DNA of 64,000 nt from Desulfopila inferna (lineage in GTDB: Bacteria; Desulfobacterota; Desulfobulbia; Desulfobulbales; Desulfocapsaceae). The position numbers were made by a program, and so were the translations under genes. The notes under the pieces are model-generated. The model saw only the letters and a program-made list of their open reading frames with translations, was not told the origin of the DNA and did not search any database. The DNA is taken from positions 868,001 to 932,000 of the forward strand of contig NZ_JAFFQE010000001.1 of NCBI RefSeq assembly GCF_016919005.1, written 5' to 3'. Positions 26,312 to 34,919 of the stretch are shown here, piece by piece (position 1 is the stretch's first letter; each line of letters opens with the position of its first letter).

Positions 26312-26812
26312 TTAGGCAACGGTCAGGAAAACTTTTCCAAGGGCATTACAGACAGGGCATTTTTCGGGAGGTGAACCCAGTTCAATATACCCGCAGATTG
26401 GACAAAGATAAAATTCACTTACATCCATGTCTTCACCCTTTTTTACAGCCTCAAGTGCTTTTTTGTAGATATTGGCATGTACCTCTTCGGCTCCAAGAGC
26501 AAACTTGAACATGGTCTTGGCCTTATGGCCTTCTTCCTTGGCCTGCTCTTCCATCGGCGGATACATGTTGGTGAATTCATCGGTTTCTCCGGTGATTGCC
26601 GCCTCGAGATTTTCGGCGGTGGAAGCTATCATATCAAGAGCCTTGAGATGACCTTCTGCGTGAATCCGTTCCGCTTCGGCTGTTGTCTTAAAGAGCTTGG
26701 CGATATTGCCAAACCCTTCTTTTTCGGCTTTCTGGGCAAATGCTCTATACTTTTGATTGGCCTGGCTTTCTCCGGCAAAAGCTTCCTTTAAATTGTCGGT
26801 GGTCGATGCCAT
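26312..26812 (-). CDS. Rubrerythrin
   Basis: Diiron peroxidase of anaerobes, 166 residues. The four-helix domain carries the ligands in LKEAFAGESQANQKYRAFA, EAERIHAEGH, AAITGETDEF and GAEEVHANIY. The C-terminal rubredoxin-like domain has CPICGY and CPVC. It reduces hydrogen peroxide in the cytoplasm with electrons from rubredoxin or NADH reductases. A GGAGG-like site (AGGAGGACAAAG) lies before the ATG. Its presence fits a strict anaerobe. Confidence 0.96.
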   Translation of the reverse strand: MASTTDNLKEAFAGESQANQKYRAFAQKAEKEGFGNIAKLFKTTAEAERIHAEGHLKALDMIASTAENLEAAITGETDEFTNMYPPMEEQAKEEGHKAKTMFKFALGAEEVHANIYKKALEAVKKGEDMDVSEFYLCPICGYIELGSPPEKCPVCNALGKVFLTVA

Positions 26813-26990
26813 CTTTGTCCTCCTAATTTTGTTTGAATGAAAAATTATGTTTCGACATATCTATATATACACACTGAGCAGACTTTTCAATAACAATATT
26901 CATTATCAATAAGAATTTTTTTGCCGAATGAACCGACAAGAAATATGCTCAATCCCTAAGAATCGTTTTTAATGTTTGCGGCGACTGTTT

Positions 26991-27470
26991 TTACTCACAA
27001 CAGGTATATGGATTGATTGTCATCACCGGACATTTAGCCGTTTTTACGACTTTATCGGCAACACTGCCGAACATGATTCGCTCGACACCTTTGTAGCCAT
27101 GGGTTCCCATTATGATCAAGTCGCTCTTTTTCTCGGAAGCATATTCTACAATTTTCTCAGAGACATCGCCTACCAGAACCTTGCTCTCAATAATAGAAAC
27201 ACCTGCCTTCTCGAAATAGCCGTTATGCTCGCGGCAAAAGGCTGTCATCTGCTCTTCAGCTCCGGTAAAAAGCTCATGTTCAATATTGGGAACATTCATC
27301 TGCGGAACAAAAAAACCCGAATAATCTTCAAAATTCTGGACAACAAAGATGACATGGAGAGCAGCACCAAAAGTTCCCGCGACATAGGCCGCAGATTCCA
27401 CCACCGTTCCCGCGTTATCAGAAAAATCAATTGGTGTTACTACGGTTTTTATCGGATTCATTTTCTTCAT
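26991..27470 (-). CDS. Universal stress protein (UspA family)
   Basis: Single-domain USP of 159 residues with N-terminal VVTPIDFSDNA and the ATP-binding signature GTHGYKGVERIMFGSVADKV (G-2x-G-9x-G-S). It would dimerise and bind ATP in the cytoplasm. GGAGGG precedes the ATG. A second, divergent USP gene is at 44521 inside the accessory region. No operon partner. Confidence 0.93.
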   Translation of the reverse strand: MKKMNPIKTVVTPIDFSDNAGTVVESAAYVAGTFGAALHVIFVVQNFEDYSGFFVPQMNVPNIEHELFTGAEEQMTAFCREHNGYFEKAGVSIIESKVLVGDVSEKIVEYASEKKSDLIIMGTHGYKGVERIMFGSVADKVVKTAKCPVMTINPYTCCE

Positions 27471-27518
27471 ACCAGCCCTCCTGTATCGTGATTTGATTAA
27501 AGACCCGCTATATATTAA

Positions 27519-27588
27519 CCCAGCTGAGCTGGATAAATATTAGACAGATAATTGCCTGCCAAAAACAGGAAACAACCTGTAAGGTACT
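27519..27588. repeat. Dispersed repeat B copy 2 (inverted)
   Basis: CCAGCTGAGCTGG (27520-27532) and the trailing AACCTGTAAGGTACTAA are the inverse of the modules at 34-106. The long stem is less perfect here, with conserved ACAG, TT and CCTG steps. Confidence 0.65.
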
Positions 27589-27668
27589 AAATTGTCTCAT
27601 ACAACAGCCGGCATTGCAAGCACATCAAGAAATACTCCTCTCTTTTGGATTATCAGGTTAAAGTCAGG

Positions 27669-27803
27669 CGCACAATCATCAGGATGGCGGTGAGGAAAAG
27701 CGTTGGGCTTCCTTGCGTCAGCACCAACCTGCCGGATTGCCGCAATCGAATTTAAAAAGGGTAGGTTGGCGGTAGGCGCAGCGAACCCCAACAATTTAAA
27801 GGT
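27669..27803. repeat. Dispersed repeat A copy 2
   Basis: Begins CACAATCATCAGGATGGCGG and ends GCGAACCCCAACAATTTAAA. It matches 4485-4597 with an extra segment in the CGTTGGGCTTC part. A 65-codon minus-strand frame across it is not considered a gene. With repeat B copy 2 it fills the gap 27471-27904. Confidence 0.7.
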
Positions 27804-27904
27804 TTCTTTGCAACATGAATAATTTGTTTTTCAGGGTATTCTTTTTAAATAGCAGAGCAAAGGCACGCTGATCCGGAAGAGCCCTCTTTATGGCTTCGTC
27901 CGTG

Positions 27905-28354
27905 CTATTCCTTCTTCCTCACGTAGAGCGTCTTCACCACTTTGGCCACCTTCTTTCCAGCCTCATCGGTAATATCCACCTCGAACTGCGGCATTACCTT
28001 TCTCCTTCTTTTCAGTTCGGCGTGGATATTTTCCAGATCATGATCCGTAACTACCAGTTGCGCCTTAACTATGCCTCTTCCCGGTCGTATAAAATCAATT
28101 TCTGCTGATTTATCCCAGACAATATACTGCTTGCCGAGCAGCTGCATGAGCATCAGCATGAGATGTGGATCAACCATGGCATAAAGGCTTCCGCCGAAAT
28201 GGGTTTTCACGGCATTGCGGTTGTACCAGCGCAATTTCATGGAAACATCTATTCGTCTCCAGTCCCACGCTATGCGGTCAATATGAATGCCTGTTCCAAA
28301 ATATGGAGGATAAGCATTGAGGACGAAGCGTAAAAGTCGTGGTGTAAAATTCAT
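27905..28354 (-). CDS. DUF4442 hotdog-fold protein (thioesterase-like)
   Basis: A 149-residue protein resembling the DUF4442 group of hotdog-fold proteins, distant relatives of PaaI thioesterases. Family features are IAWDWRRIDVSMKLRWYNRN, then THFGGSLYAMVDPHLMLMLMQ (helix), the DKSAEIDFIRPGRG strand and a basic C terminus. A cytoplasmic acyl-CoA thioesterase role is possible but unproven. The gene follows the radical SAM gene on the same strand with a 73-base gap. Confidence 0.8.
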   Translation of the reverse strand: MNFTPRLLRFVLNAYPPYFGTGIHIDRIAWDWRRIDVSMKLRWYNRNAVKTHFGGSLYAMVDPHLMLMLMQLLGKQYIVWDKSAEIDFIRPGRGIVKAQLVVTDHDLENIHAELKRRRKVMPQFEVDITDEAGKKVAKVVKTLYVRKKE

Positions 28355-28427
28355 TTTCCAACCATATTATCAAGAATCTATTTGAACTCGATTTTCCGGT
28401 AACAGGGACGAGGTTCAACACCTGAAT

Positions 28428-29714
28428 TTACAGTCGCTGAATTATATAGAGAAATGTCGGCAAGCGGCTCTGCAGTTTGAAGCGATTGAAAGCCAAAACA
28501 AGTTCCCTGGACGGTGCCCCGAATTTCAGAGGCGAGAGGTAAATGGTGCCTTTGGGTTTCCTGCGGGGTATCGAATCCCGGATTAATCTTAGAGTAGCGG
28601 GATAATGGCTATCGGGCAGGGAAGCATCCATCAGAAAGTTGGCACTCACCTCGATATTCATATAGGCGGCATTGATGCTCTGCATCCTTTTAAAGGCTTC
28701 TTCCACAGCCGCAGCTGAAATGGGTTTTCCCAGCTTGTCCAGGGTTTCCTGATCTGCCGACTCCAGGCCGATATTCATATAAAATTCGCACGGCAGCCTG
28801 CGCAACTCATCAAAAAGCTGCTCTTCCGCATTGAGAAAGGAGTCTACGCTGCCGAACAGAAAAACATTGCTGCCCCGCATATATGACGTACCGAAACCGA
28901 GGCGCTCATACGCCCTGGTTACGCTGTACAGCAGCAGTTCCCGGCTGCTGCACAGGGCATCGTGCTCACCCAGAAAAAGAGAATTATAGTTATTCAGATC
29001 CTCTCCGTAAAGCTCCACCAGTTCATCGAGCCGACGCTCTATCTCGGCTTTCGATACCTCCTGAAACGGTCTGGCTGTTTTGACTTTGCAGAATCTGCAC
29101 TTATAAAGGCAGCCCTCGGCAGCTGTCAGTGGAATGACATTGTAGTCGGCATGCCTCGAATCAGGAGGAAGCACGGTCACCCTGCCGCCGCTGATCTGAA
29201 AGAGACGTCTCGCCTTTTCGGCAAGTATCGCCGGATTATTGGCCACTGCCTTACCCAGGAAATCCTTTACCTGCGGAGGGGCACCGGCAAGCCCTCCTCT
29301 CACCTTGACAATATTATCATGCCACTCGTTTATAATGCGGCGTACGGGATCGGAGGCGAAGGGGTTGCCGCCCATCAGGGCATTGGTCGGGTATTGCAGG
29401 TTGGGCAGATAAAATTCTCCTATTGCCTCAAAAACCCCGGTATATCCGCCGGTGGAGTAATAGATCCAGTCGTTGCCGACACTTCTTTTGAGCCATTCCT
29501 GAGGGTTCGGCCATGTCTCTCCCTTTCCTCTGGCAAAGATGATCTCAGCGTTCCCATTGAACTGGTAGATGGCCTCTTTAGTTTCCACCTCGGAATACCG
29601 GCCATAGCGTTGCGGATAACTGATTTTGGTATATCTGTCCGCACCCTGCTTCCCCAGGGAGACCTTGTATCCGTTTTGATGATATACAGTGTTCATTGAC
29701 ACTCTCTGGTGCAT
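28428..29714 (-). CDS. Radical SAM protein of unknown function
   Basis: A 428-residue radical SAM enzyme. The cluster motif CLYKCRFC lies near residue 203, preceded by VIPLTAAEGC and followed by DELVELYGEDLNNYNSLFLG. The Elp3/HemN-like segment CEFYMNIGLESADQETLDKL marks the TIM barrel. About 190 N-terminal residues lack a recognised domain. AAGGA sits seven bases before the ATG. The reaction is unknown. No dedicated partner is seen apart from the DUF4442 gene downstream. Confidence 0.85.
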   Translation of the reverse strand: MHQRVSMNTVYHQNGYKVSLGKQGADRYTKISYPQRYGRYSEVETKEAIYQFNGNAEIIFARGKGETWPNPQEWLKRSVGNDWIYYSTGGYTGVFEAIGEFYLPNLQYPTNALMGGNPFASDPVRRIINEWHDNIVKVRGGLAGAPPQVKDFLGKAVANNPAILAEKARRLFQISGGRVTVLPPDSRHADYNVIPLTAAEGCLYKCRFCKVKTARPFQEVSKAEIERRLDELVELYGEDLNNYNSLFLGEHDALCSSRELLLYSVTRAYERLGFGTSYMRGSNVFLFGSVDSFLNAEEQLFDELRRLPCEFYMNIGLESADQETLDKLGKPISAAAVEEAFKRMQSINAAYMNIEVSANFLMDASLPDSHYPATLRLIRDSIPRRKPKGTIYLSPLKFGAPSRELVLAFNRFKLQSRLPTFLYIIQRL

Positions 29715-29774
29715 TGTTTTCCTTCATTTACATATTAATCAATAGTAATAGTGATGATCTCCTCCAAGGTCATG

Positions 29775-31001
29775 TTATTTTACCGGCATTCTGCGGCCGG
29801 CATAAACAAAATAGGCCAGGCAGAGTATCTGCAACACCAGCATAAGGCCGAATCCTGCGCTGAATCCGGCAGGAGATAATTCACCGGCTTCGCCCACAGG
29901 CCACAAGCTGATAATTGCACCAATTGCCCATTGCCCGGCAAAAGCTGTGACAAAGACAAGCAGGTTGACCGCCGTGGTCACCCGGCCGGATAAGGTCACG
30001 GGGAAAGACCGGGTCAGGGCGGAGTAAGCGATAATACCCGAAGTCCCCAGAAAGCCGAAGGCCATCCACAAGGGAAGCACGAAGCCTTCCGGAGCTATGA
30101 TCACCAGCAGTTGTACCATCATAAAAAGAGACATACAGGTAACGGCAGTCGTCAAAACACTTACCCCTGCCCTGCTCAACCGCTCAACCAGGGAACCGAG
30201 CGATATGAAACCGGCTATCATGGCCACCGCGATCCAGAACAGGTTATCGGCAACAGCATCCCGACTCAGTCCGGCTACATCTTTAAGCCATGGTCCGGCC
30301 CATAACCCCTGAATGGAGAGAAAGGCGGCCTGTGACATGGTGGTAAGCGGCGCTGTTCGCCAAAAATCTTGGCTGGTAAAGACTTTGCGGACGCCGCGCA
30401 TCTGGCTGTGGAAGCTCTCTCCTAAAGCGGTTGCCTTCTTCTCCGGCACTACCACAAAGACAAGCACCGCAATAACCAGCGTCAACACGCCAAGGAGAGT
30501 AAAAATCCCGCGCCAGTCGGTGAACTGTAGAGCGCTTTCCACCGGAGAGGTCGCCGCCAGAGCGCCAAGTCCTCCGGCAGCCATCTGAAAGCCGTTGACC
30601 ATCGGCCATTTTTCTTTAGGAAACCATAGAGTATAGGCCTTAAACGCCGCCATCAAACAGGAGGAAACGCCAAAACCAATAAAGGCTCTGCCGACAACAA
30701 GCCCCGTCAAACTCTCCGCCCGTGCAAATAAAACAGCACCGAGACCTGCAAAGAGAAGAAGAGCCGCTTCGATCCTTCTCGGACCATAGCGGTCCAGTAA
30801 AATTCCGAGAGGAAGCTGAAATGAGGCAAAGGAAATGAAATAGACGGCCGTTAACAACCCAAGAGCTGAAGGCCCTACACCGATATCCGCTATCAGGTCC
30901 GGGGCAATCACCGCATTGACGACCCGATAAAGATAGGAGAGAAAATACCCTGCCGCAAAGGGCAGAAAAACTCTTAAAACAGTAAAAGGAAGTGAACGCA
31001 T
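29775..31001 (-). CDS. Major facilitator superfamily transporter
   Basis: 408 residues with twelve predicted membrane helices. The MFS loop 2-3 motif is present as GILLDRYGPRRIEAAL, with a second-half counterpart around GSLVERLSRAG. The N terminus (FLPFAAGYFLSYLYRVVNAV) is typical of the nitrate/oxalate-like and cyanate-like MFS clusters; the substrate cannot be read from sequence. It is on the minus strand ahead of the radical SAM gene. The gap 31002-31298 upstream shows no gene. Confidence 0.9.
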   Translation of the reverse strand: MRSLPFTVLRVFLPFAAGYFLSYLYRVVNAVIAPDLIADIGVGPSALGLLTAVYFISFASFQLPLGILLDRYGPRRIEAALLLFAGLGAVLFARAESLTGLVVGRAFIGFGVSSCLMAAFKAYTLWFPKEKWPMVNGFQMAAGGLGALAATSPVESALQFTDWRGIFTLLGVLTLVIAVLVFVVVPEKKATALGESFHSQMRGVRKVFTSQDFWRTAPLTTMSQAAFLSIQGLWAGPWLKDVAGLSRDAVADNLFWIAVAMIAGFISLGSLVERLSRAGVSVLTTAVTCMSLFMMVQLLVIIAPEGFVLPLWMAFGFLGTSGIIAYSALTRSFPVTLSGRVTTAVNLLVFVTAFAGQWAIGAIISLWPVGEAGELSPAGFSAGFGLMLVLQILCLAYFVYAGRRMPVK

Positions 31002-31298
31002 AGCCGCAGAAAGCCTCCAGTTAGAATATATTTATACCATCAGAGGCAGAATACGGCATCAGCGGCCTCTTAGCAATCATTCAGTTCCATGTTCCCGGAG
31101 TTAAAAGATATAATTTAGCTCATGACAAGATCTTGCCAGATGGTGATGCTTCATGTTAAGCATGGATTTAAAAAATGGGAAAATCAGTCCACATTGTTTA
31201 CTAATCTTAGAAACTCAGGTTCTGGCCTTGAGAGGATTGGGGATAATCAGGTTTACTCGTTCCGGAAGTAGATTTCATATCACATAAGGGAGAACAAA

Positions 31299-32150
31299 AT
31301 GATGCAAACTATCGAGACATTCTGGACAAACCATTCCGTAACGATAATCAGCATTGGCTATAATCTTTTACTGTCTATAGCCGTTCTGCTGGCCAGTTTT
31401 CTCATAGCCAAGGGACTCAAACGGACGATACAGAAAAAAGATGGGAAAATCAGCAGAATGGATGCCACCCTGATTCCCATACTATGCACGACGGCCACCT
31501 ACCTGATATATACGATTGGTATCGTCTTCATCCTCGATATTTTTGGGGTAAACACAGCCAGTCTTATCGCCCTTCTCGGTGCTGCCGGTTTAGCAATCGG
31601 ATTTGCGCTGAAGGATACTCTCAGTAATGTTGCTGCAGGTATAATGCTTGTTTTCCTGAGGCCTTATAAAGCCGGTGATTTTATTGAATTCAACTCCTCC
31701 ATGGGAACTGTGCAGGAAATCAACTTATTTACCACCATCCTGGAAACCTTTGACGGCCTCTATATTTCATCCCCAAACAGCACCATCTGGGGCAACAGCA
31801 TCAAGAATTATACCCGCAACGGCAAAAGACGCATGGACATAGTCGTGGGCATCTCCTACAACGATTCGATAGATACCGCTTTCAAGGTCCTTCAATCGAT
31901 TATTCAATCTGAACCGCGATTCCTCAAGGAACCTGCCCCGCAGGTTTTGGTGGGATCCATGGGCGACAGTTCCATTAACATGCATCTCAGAGGATGGGCA
32001 ACAGTGGACGATTACTGGCAAACATTATGGGATCTGAATAAACGGGTTAAAGAAGAAATCGAGCAAGCCGGGTTGACCATACCGTTTCCTCAGCGTGAGG
32101 TTCATATTGTCAATTCGAGTCAAGCTGAATTCACGGATACGCTTGCATGA
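31299..32150 (+). CDS. Small-conductance mechanosensitive channel (MscS family)
   Basis: A 283-residue MscS-type channel with three N-terminal membrane helices, the pore-lining TM3 (LIALLGAAGLAIGFALKDTL), beta domain (RPYKAGDFIEF) and C-terminal alpha/beta domain. It releases solutes on hypo-osmotic shock, which suits a cell that accumulates N-acetyl-beta-lysine. GGGAGAAC precedes the ATGATG start. The corA-like gene follows 125 bases later on the same strand and could be co-transcribed. Confidence 0.93.
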   Translation: MMQTIETFWTNHSVTIISIGYNLLLSIAVLLASFLIAKGLKRTIQKKDGKISRMDATLIPILCTTATYLIYTIGIVFILDIFGVNTASLIALLGAAGLAIGFALKDTLSNVAAGIMLVFLRPYKAGDFIEFNSSMGTVQEINLFTTILETFDGLYISSPNSTIWGNSIKNYTRNGKRRMDIVVGISYNDSIDTAFKVLQSIIQSEPRFLKEPAPQVLVGSMGDSSINMHLRGWATVDDYWQTLWDLNKRVKEEIEQAGLTIPFPQREVHIVNSSQAEFTDTLA

Positions 32151-32274
32151 TTCTTTCAGTTCCGGCACTACCCGCAGCTGTGTTGGTGATTTAATACTAA
32201 TCGGATTGTTACTGATCCTGCAGCTGACAGCAGGGTATTCATAGTACCCGGCAAGGAAAAAAGGAAAAACACAT

Positions 32275-33339
32275 ATGGCTCGTTTTTTACGGAGTAAAGT
32301 GGAAAGCTCAGGCGACGTACCCGGTTCTCTCGTCTTTATCGGCAATCAGAAAATCGAACAGACCATTATCCAGGTCACAACTTTCAATTCCACTCAATTT
32401 GAAGAACTGGATATCGAGGAAATAAGAGAAACCCAGCGATTTATAGCTTCGGATACCATAACATGGATCAGAATTTACGGCCTGCATGATACCGCTCAGC
32501 TAAAAACACTTGGCGAGATATTTCAAATTCATCCTCTGGCACTGGAGGATATACTCAATACGGGCCAAAGACCGAAATTTGAAGAGTACGATGAAAACCT
32601 CTTCATTGTCCTGAAAATGCTCCGTTTCGATCCAGAAAGTGAAATCATTCAGGGGGATCAGCTCTCGATCATACTCGGTAATAACTATCTCATCTCCTTT
32701 CACGAAAAGCCTGCCGACATTTTTCATCCGGTACGGGAAAGGCTCCGCAAGCATCGTGGCAGAATCCGCGAATGTGGCGCTGATTATCTCGCTTATGCCA
32801 TGCTCGACACCGTCGTCGACAACTACATAATTGCAATAGAGGCCATAGGAAGTAATACTGAAGATCTTGAGGAGGCGGTTCTCACTGATCCCAGCCAGGA
32901 AACTCTTAATCAGATAACAAATTATAAAAGAGAGATAAACTACCTGCGCAAAGTGATCCGCCCCACCCGGGAACTGGTTATCAATTTAGCCAAGAGTGAT
33001 ACAAATATTTTCCGGGAACAGACACTGCCTTTTCTCAAGGATCTGCAGGATCTTGTCTCCCAGGCAAGCGAAGCCCTCGACAGCTACAGGGAAATGCTTT
33101 CCGACCAACTTAATATCTACAATACTACTGTCGGCAACAAGCTCAATGAGATAATGAAAGTGCTGACAATCTTCGCGGCAATTTTTATACCTCTTACCTT
33201 TATTGCCGGGATATATGGAACAAATTTTGATTATATACCTGAGCTGCGGTACAAATACAGCTACTTTATTTTATGGGGCATCATGATCGCTGTGGCAGGA
33301 GTTATGCTGCGCTTTTTCAGGAGAAAAGGCTGGATGTAG
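32275..33339 (+). CDS. corA: CorA-family divalent cation transporter with GTN in place of GMN
   Basis: A 354-residue CorA-type Mg2+/Co2+ channel. The N-terminal cytoplasmic alpha/beta domain (about 1-250) leads to the long stalk helix and two C-terminal membrane helices (FAAIFIPLTFIAGIYG and YFILWGIMIAVAGVML). The normally near-invariant pore-mouth motif GMN (in YGMNF) is GTN here, residues 315-317, read from GGA ACA AAT. Other surroundings (FDYIPEL) are standard. GVN and GIN variants are known in relatives such as ZntB, so ion choice may differ. It lies next to the MscS gene. Confidence 0.9.
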   Translation: MARFLRSKVESSGDVPGSLVFIGNQKIEQTIIQVTTFNSTQFEELDIEEIRETQRFIASDTITWIRIYGLHDTAQLKTLGEIFQIHPLALEDILNTGQRPKFEEYDENLFIVLKMLRFDPESEIIQGDQLSIILGNNYLISFHEKPADIFHPVRERLRKHRGRIRECGADYLAYAMLDTVVDNYIIAIEAIGSNTEDLEEAVLTDPSQETLNQITNYKREINYLRKVIRPTRELVINLAKSDTNIFREQTLPFLKDLQDLVSQASEALDSYREMLSDQLNIYNTTVGNKLNEIMKVLTIFAAIFIPLTFIAGIYGTNFDYIPELRYKYSYFILWGIMIAVAGVMLRFFRRKGWM

Positions 33340-33423
33340 AAATTTTCCCGCAACATCGGCCAGATGCCATACTGGGGCGAAATAGGCGATAGACCGCGAC
33401 TTCTCCAGATTGGGGCTTTCTTT

Positions 33424-34311
33424 CTATGGTTGCCCGAGAGCACCCTGAAGTGCCCGCCAATCGATCATCTCGAAAATAGCAGCAGCTCTTTCCGGATCAG
33501 CCTCCAGCCAAACAACAATTGTCTGGAGCTTGGTTTGCGGTGCGCCCTCTTCATTGGCAAACTGATATGCGGATTCTCCAGGAGGAGGAAACCACCTGCC
33601 GCCCAGAAAAACCATGGTTGATCCTTCATTCCAGGTACCCGATGAGGAATAATATCCCTCGGTCCTGAAGGCCGGCTGGCCTGCAACGGTGATGCGTTCC
33701 GCTTTCGGATCAATATCCTGATAAAGTCTGTTGGCAAAGAGACGCAGATGGACATAAGTATCGGTTGGAGACTCCGCCCGATTGATCGAGGCAACCTGCT
33801 CGTCCATAGCCTCAAATTTCTGGTTCATGAGCGCAGCCTTATGCTCCATCTCCTCCTGCAGAGCCTGTATCGCTGCGATATTACCGGAGGCTGCGGCCTC
33901 GGCAATTTTTGCGGCCAGCTGTTCATACTCCTCCATCTGTCCATCACTTATCGCAGATCCGGCAGCAACCTCCGAGATTTTTGTCATTGCGGCTTCCTGT
34001 GCCTGCCGCTGTCGTACAACATCGGTCCATTCAAGATGATACTCAAGCTTCATCGGCCAGACCTCACTGCCCTCTCCAACGGTTTCGAGATCCTTCATTT
34101 TTGTTTGCCGTGTGGTTTCCCAACCCTCTACAGGGTTACCATTAAGCGAGGCGGCAAAAAGATCCTGGACGCGGCGATGATAAGCCTGCTCCTCCGGCGT
34201 GGCTTTGCGGCTGTCCCCGTCTGCCTGAACGCAGATGGCAGAAGAAAGGAAGACGATGAGGAAGCAGAGACATTTTGACAGATAAAGAGCTGAACGATTA
34301 TCTTTTTTCAT
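33424..34311 (-). CDS. Secreted protein of unknown function
   Basis: No family is recognised. The 295-residue precursor has an N-terminal signal peptide (hydrophobic CLCFLIVFLSSAICVQA). A central helical stretch, about 110-180, is rich in Ala, Glu and Gln with coiled-coil periodicity (LAAKIAEAAASGNIAAIQAL). The C-terminal third looks beta-rich and ends with VVWLEADPERAAAIFEMIDW. It is probably periplasmic. An alternative ATG at 34326 adds five residues. The GDYXXLXY operon lies upstream on the same strand 80 bases away, but a shared role is not evident. Confidence 0.7.
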   Translation of the reverse strand: MKKDNRSALYLSKCLCFLIVFLSSAICVQADGDSRKATPEEQAYHRRVQDLFAASLNGNPVEGWETTRQTKMKDLETVGEGSEVWPMKLEYHLEWTDVVRQRQAQEAAMTKISEVAAGSAISDGQMEEYEQLAAKIAEAAASGNIAAIQALQEEMEHKAALMNQKFEAMDEQVASINRAESPTDTYVHLRLFANRLYQDIDPKAERITVAGQPAFRTEGYYSSSGTWNEGSTMVFLGGRWFPPPGESAYQFANEEGAPQTKLQTIVVWLEADPERAAAIFEMIDWRALQGALGQP

Positions 34312-34391
34312 AACATGAATGCCCATAGATGAGTTTTAGGGAATATGCTGCAACTTATCGAATTAAACATAGCCGGATATTTTGGAGATAC

Positions 34392-34919
34392 CTAAGGTCT
34401 GCCGGATGGACCAAGCCGCTGGAGCGATTCATCGCGCAGATCTGTGAGCAGGAGATCTCCTTCGTTGTTGAGGCGAAATTCACCGTACCTGGCGTTTTCA
34501 TAGTCCGGTGCTGTTCCCTCCTGAAAGAAAAAGGCATTAGTTGCAAACTTGACTCTGCCGTTGCGCAAACGGAAGTTGAGAACCCTCTCGTTTTGCGCCC
34601 TGCTGCTCTCGCCCAGTCGCTGAAAATTTGCCACTCTGTTGGCGTCCAGACTGACGATGACGCGCCCGTTTCGTGGTGCCAGGTTGTCCGGCTGTTTTTT
34701 GTCATGCTGCCCGGCCAACGCACTTCGTATCTCGTTGCCCATGACGAACCGCAACGCCATATAATCACCCTGCATAAGTGACCGTGGATCCACCGGCGCC
34801 AACTGGAGAAAAATAACGTCGCCTTCCTTGAGCAGCGTTTCCTTTTGGTAAATTGAGTAATTTATGATGCCAAGGGTGAGCATTCCTGCGAGGATTGCCA
34901 CCAGTGCCGGTTTACTCAT
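34392..34919 (-). CDS. GDYXXLXY-domain membrane-anchored protein
   Basis: A 175-residue protein with an N-terminal membrane anchor (ALVAILAGMLTLGIINYSIY) and the motif LMQGDYMALRF at about residues 48-58, which names the GDYXXLXY family. The rest should lie outside the inner membrane. It overlaps the DUF4401 gene by eight bases with GGAGG before its ATG. The set DUF2157-DUF4401-GDYXXLXY is a recurrent membrane operon of unknown function. Confidence 0.9.
   Translation of the reverse strand: MSKPALVAILAGMLTLGIINYSIYQKETLLKEGDVIFLQLAPVDPRSLMQGDYMALRFVMGNEIRSALAGQHDKKQPDNLAPRNGRVIVSLDANRVANFQRLGESSRAQNERVLNFRLRNGRVKFATNAFFFQEGTAPDYENARYGEFRLNNEGDLLLTDLRDESLQRLGPSGRP

Noticed and set aside
27597-27794. 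65-codon minus-strand frame
   Set aside because: It lies within dispersed repeat A and is not open in the other copy.
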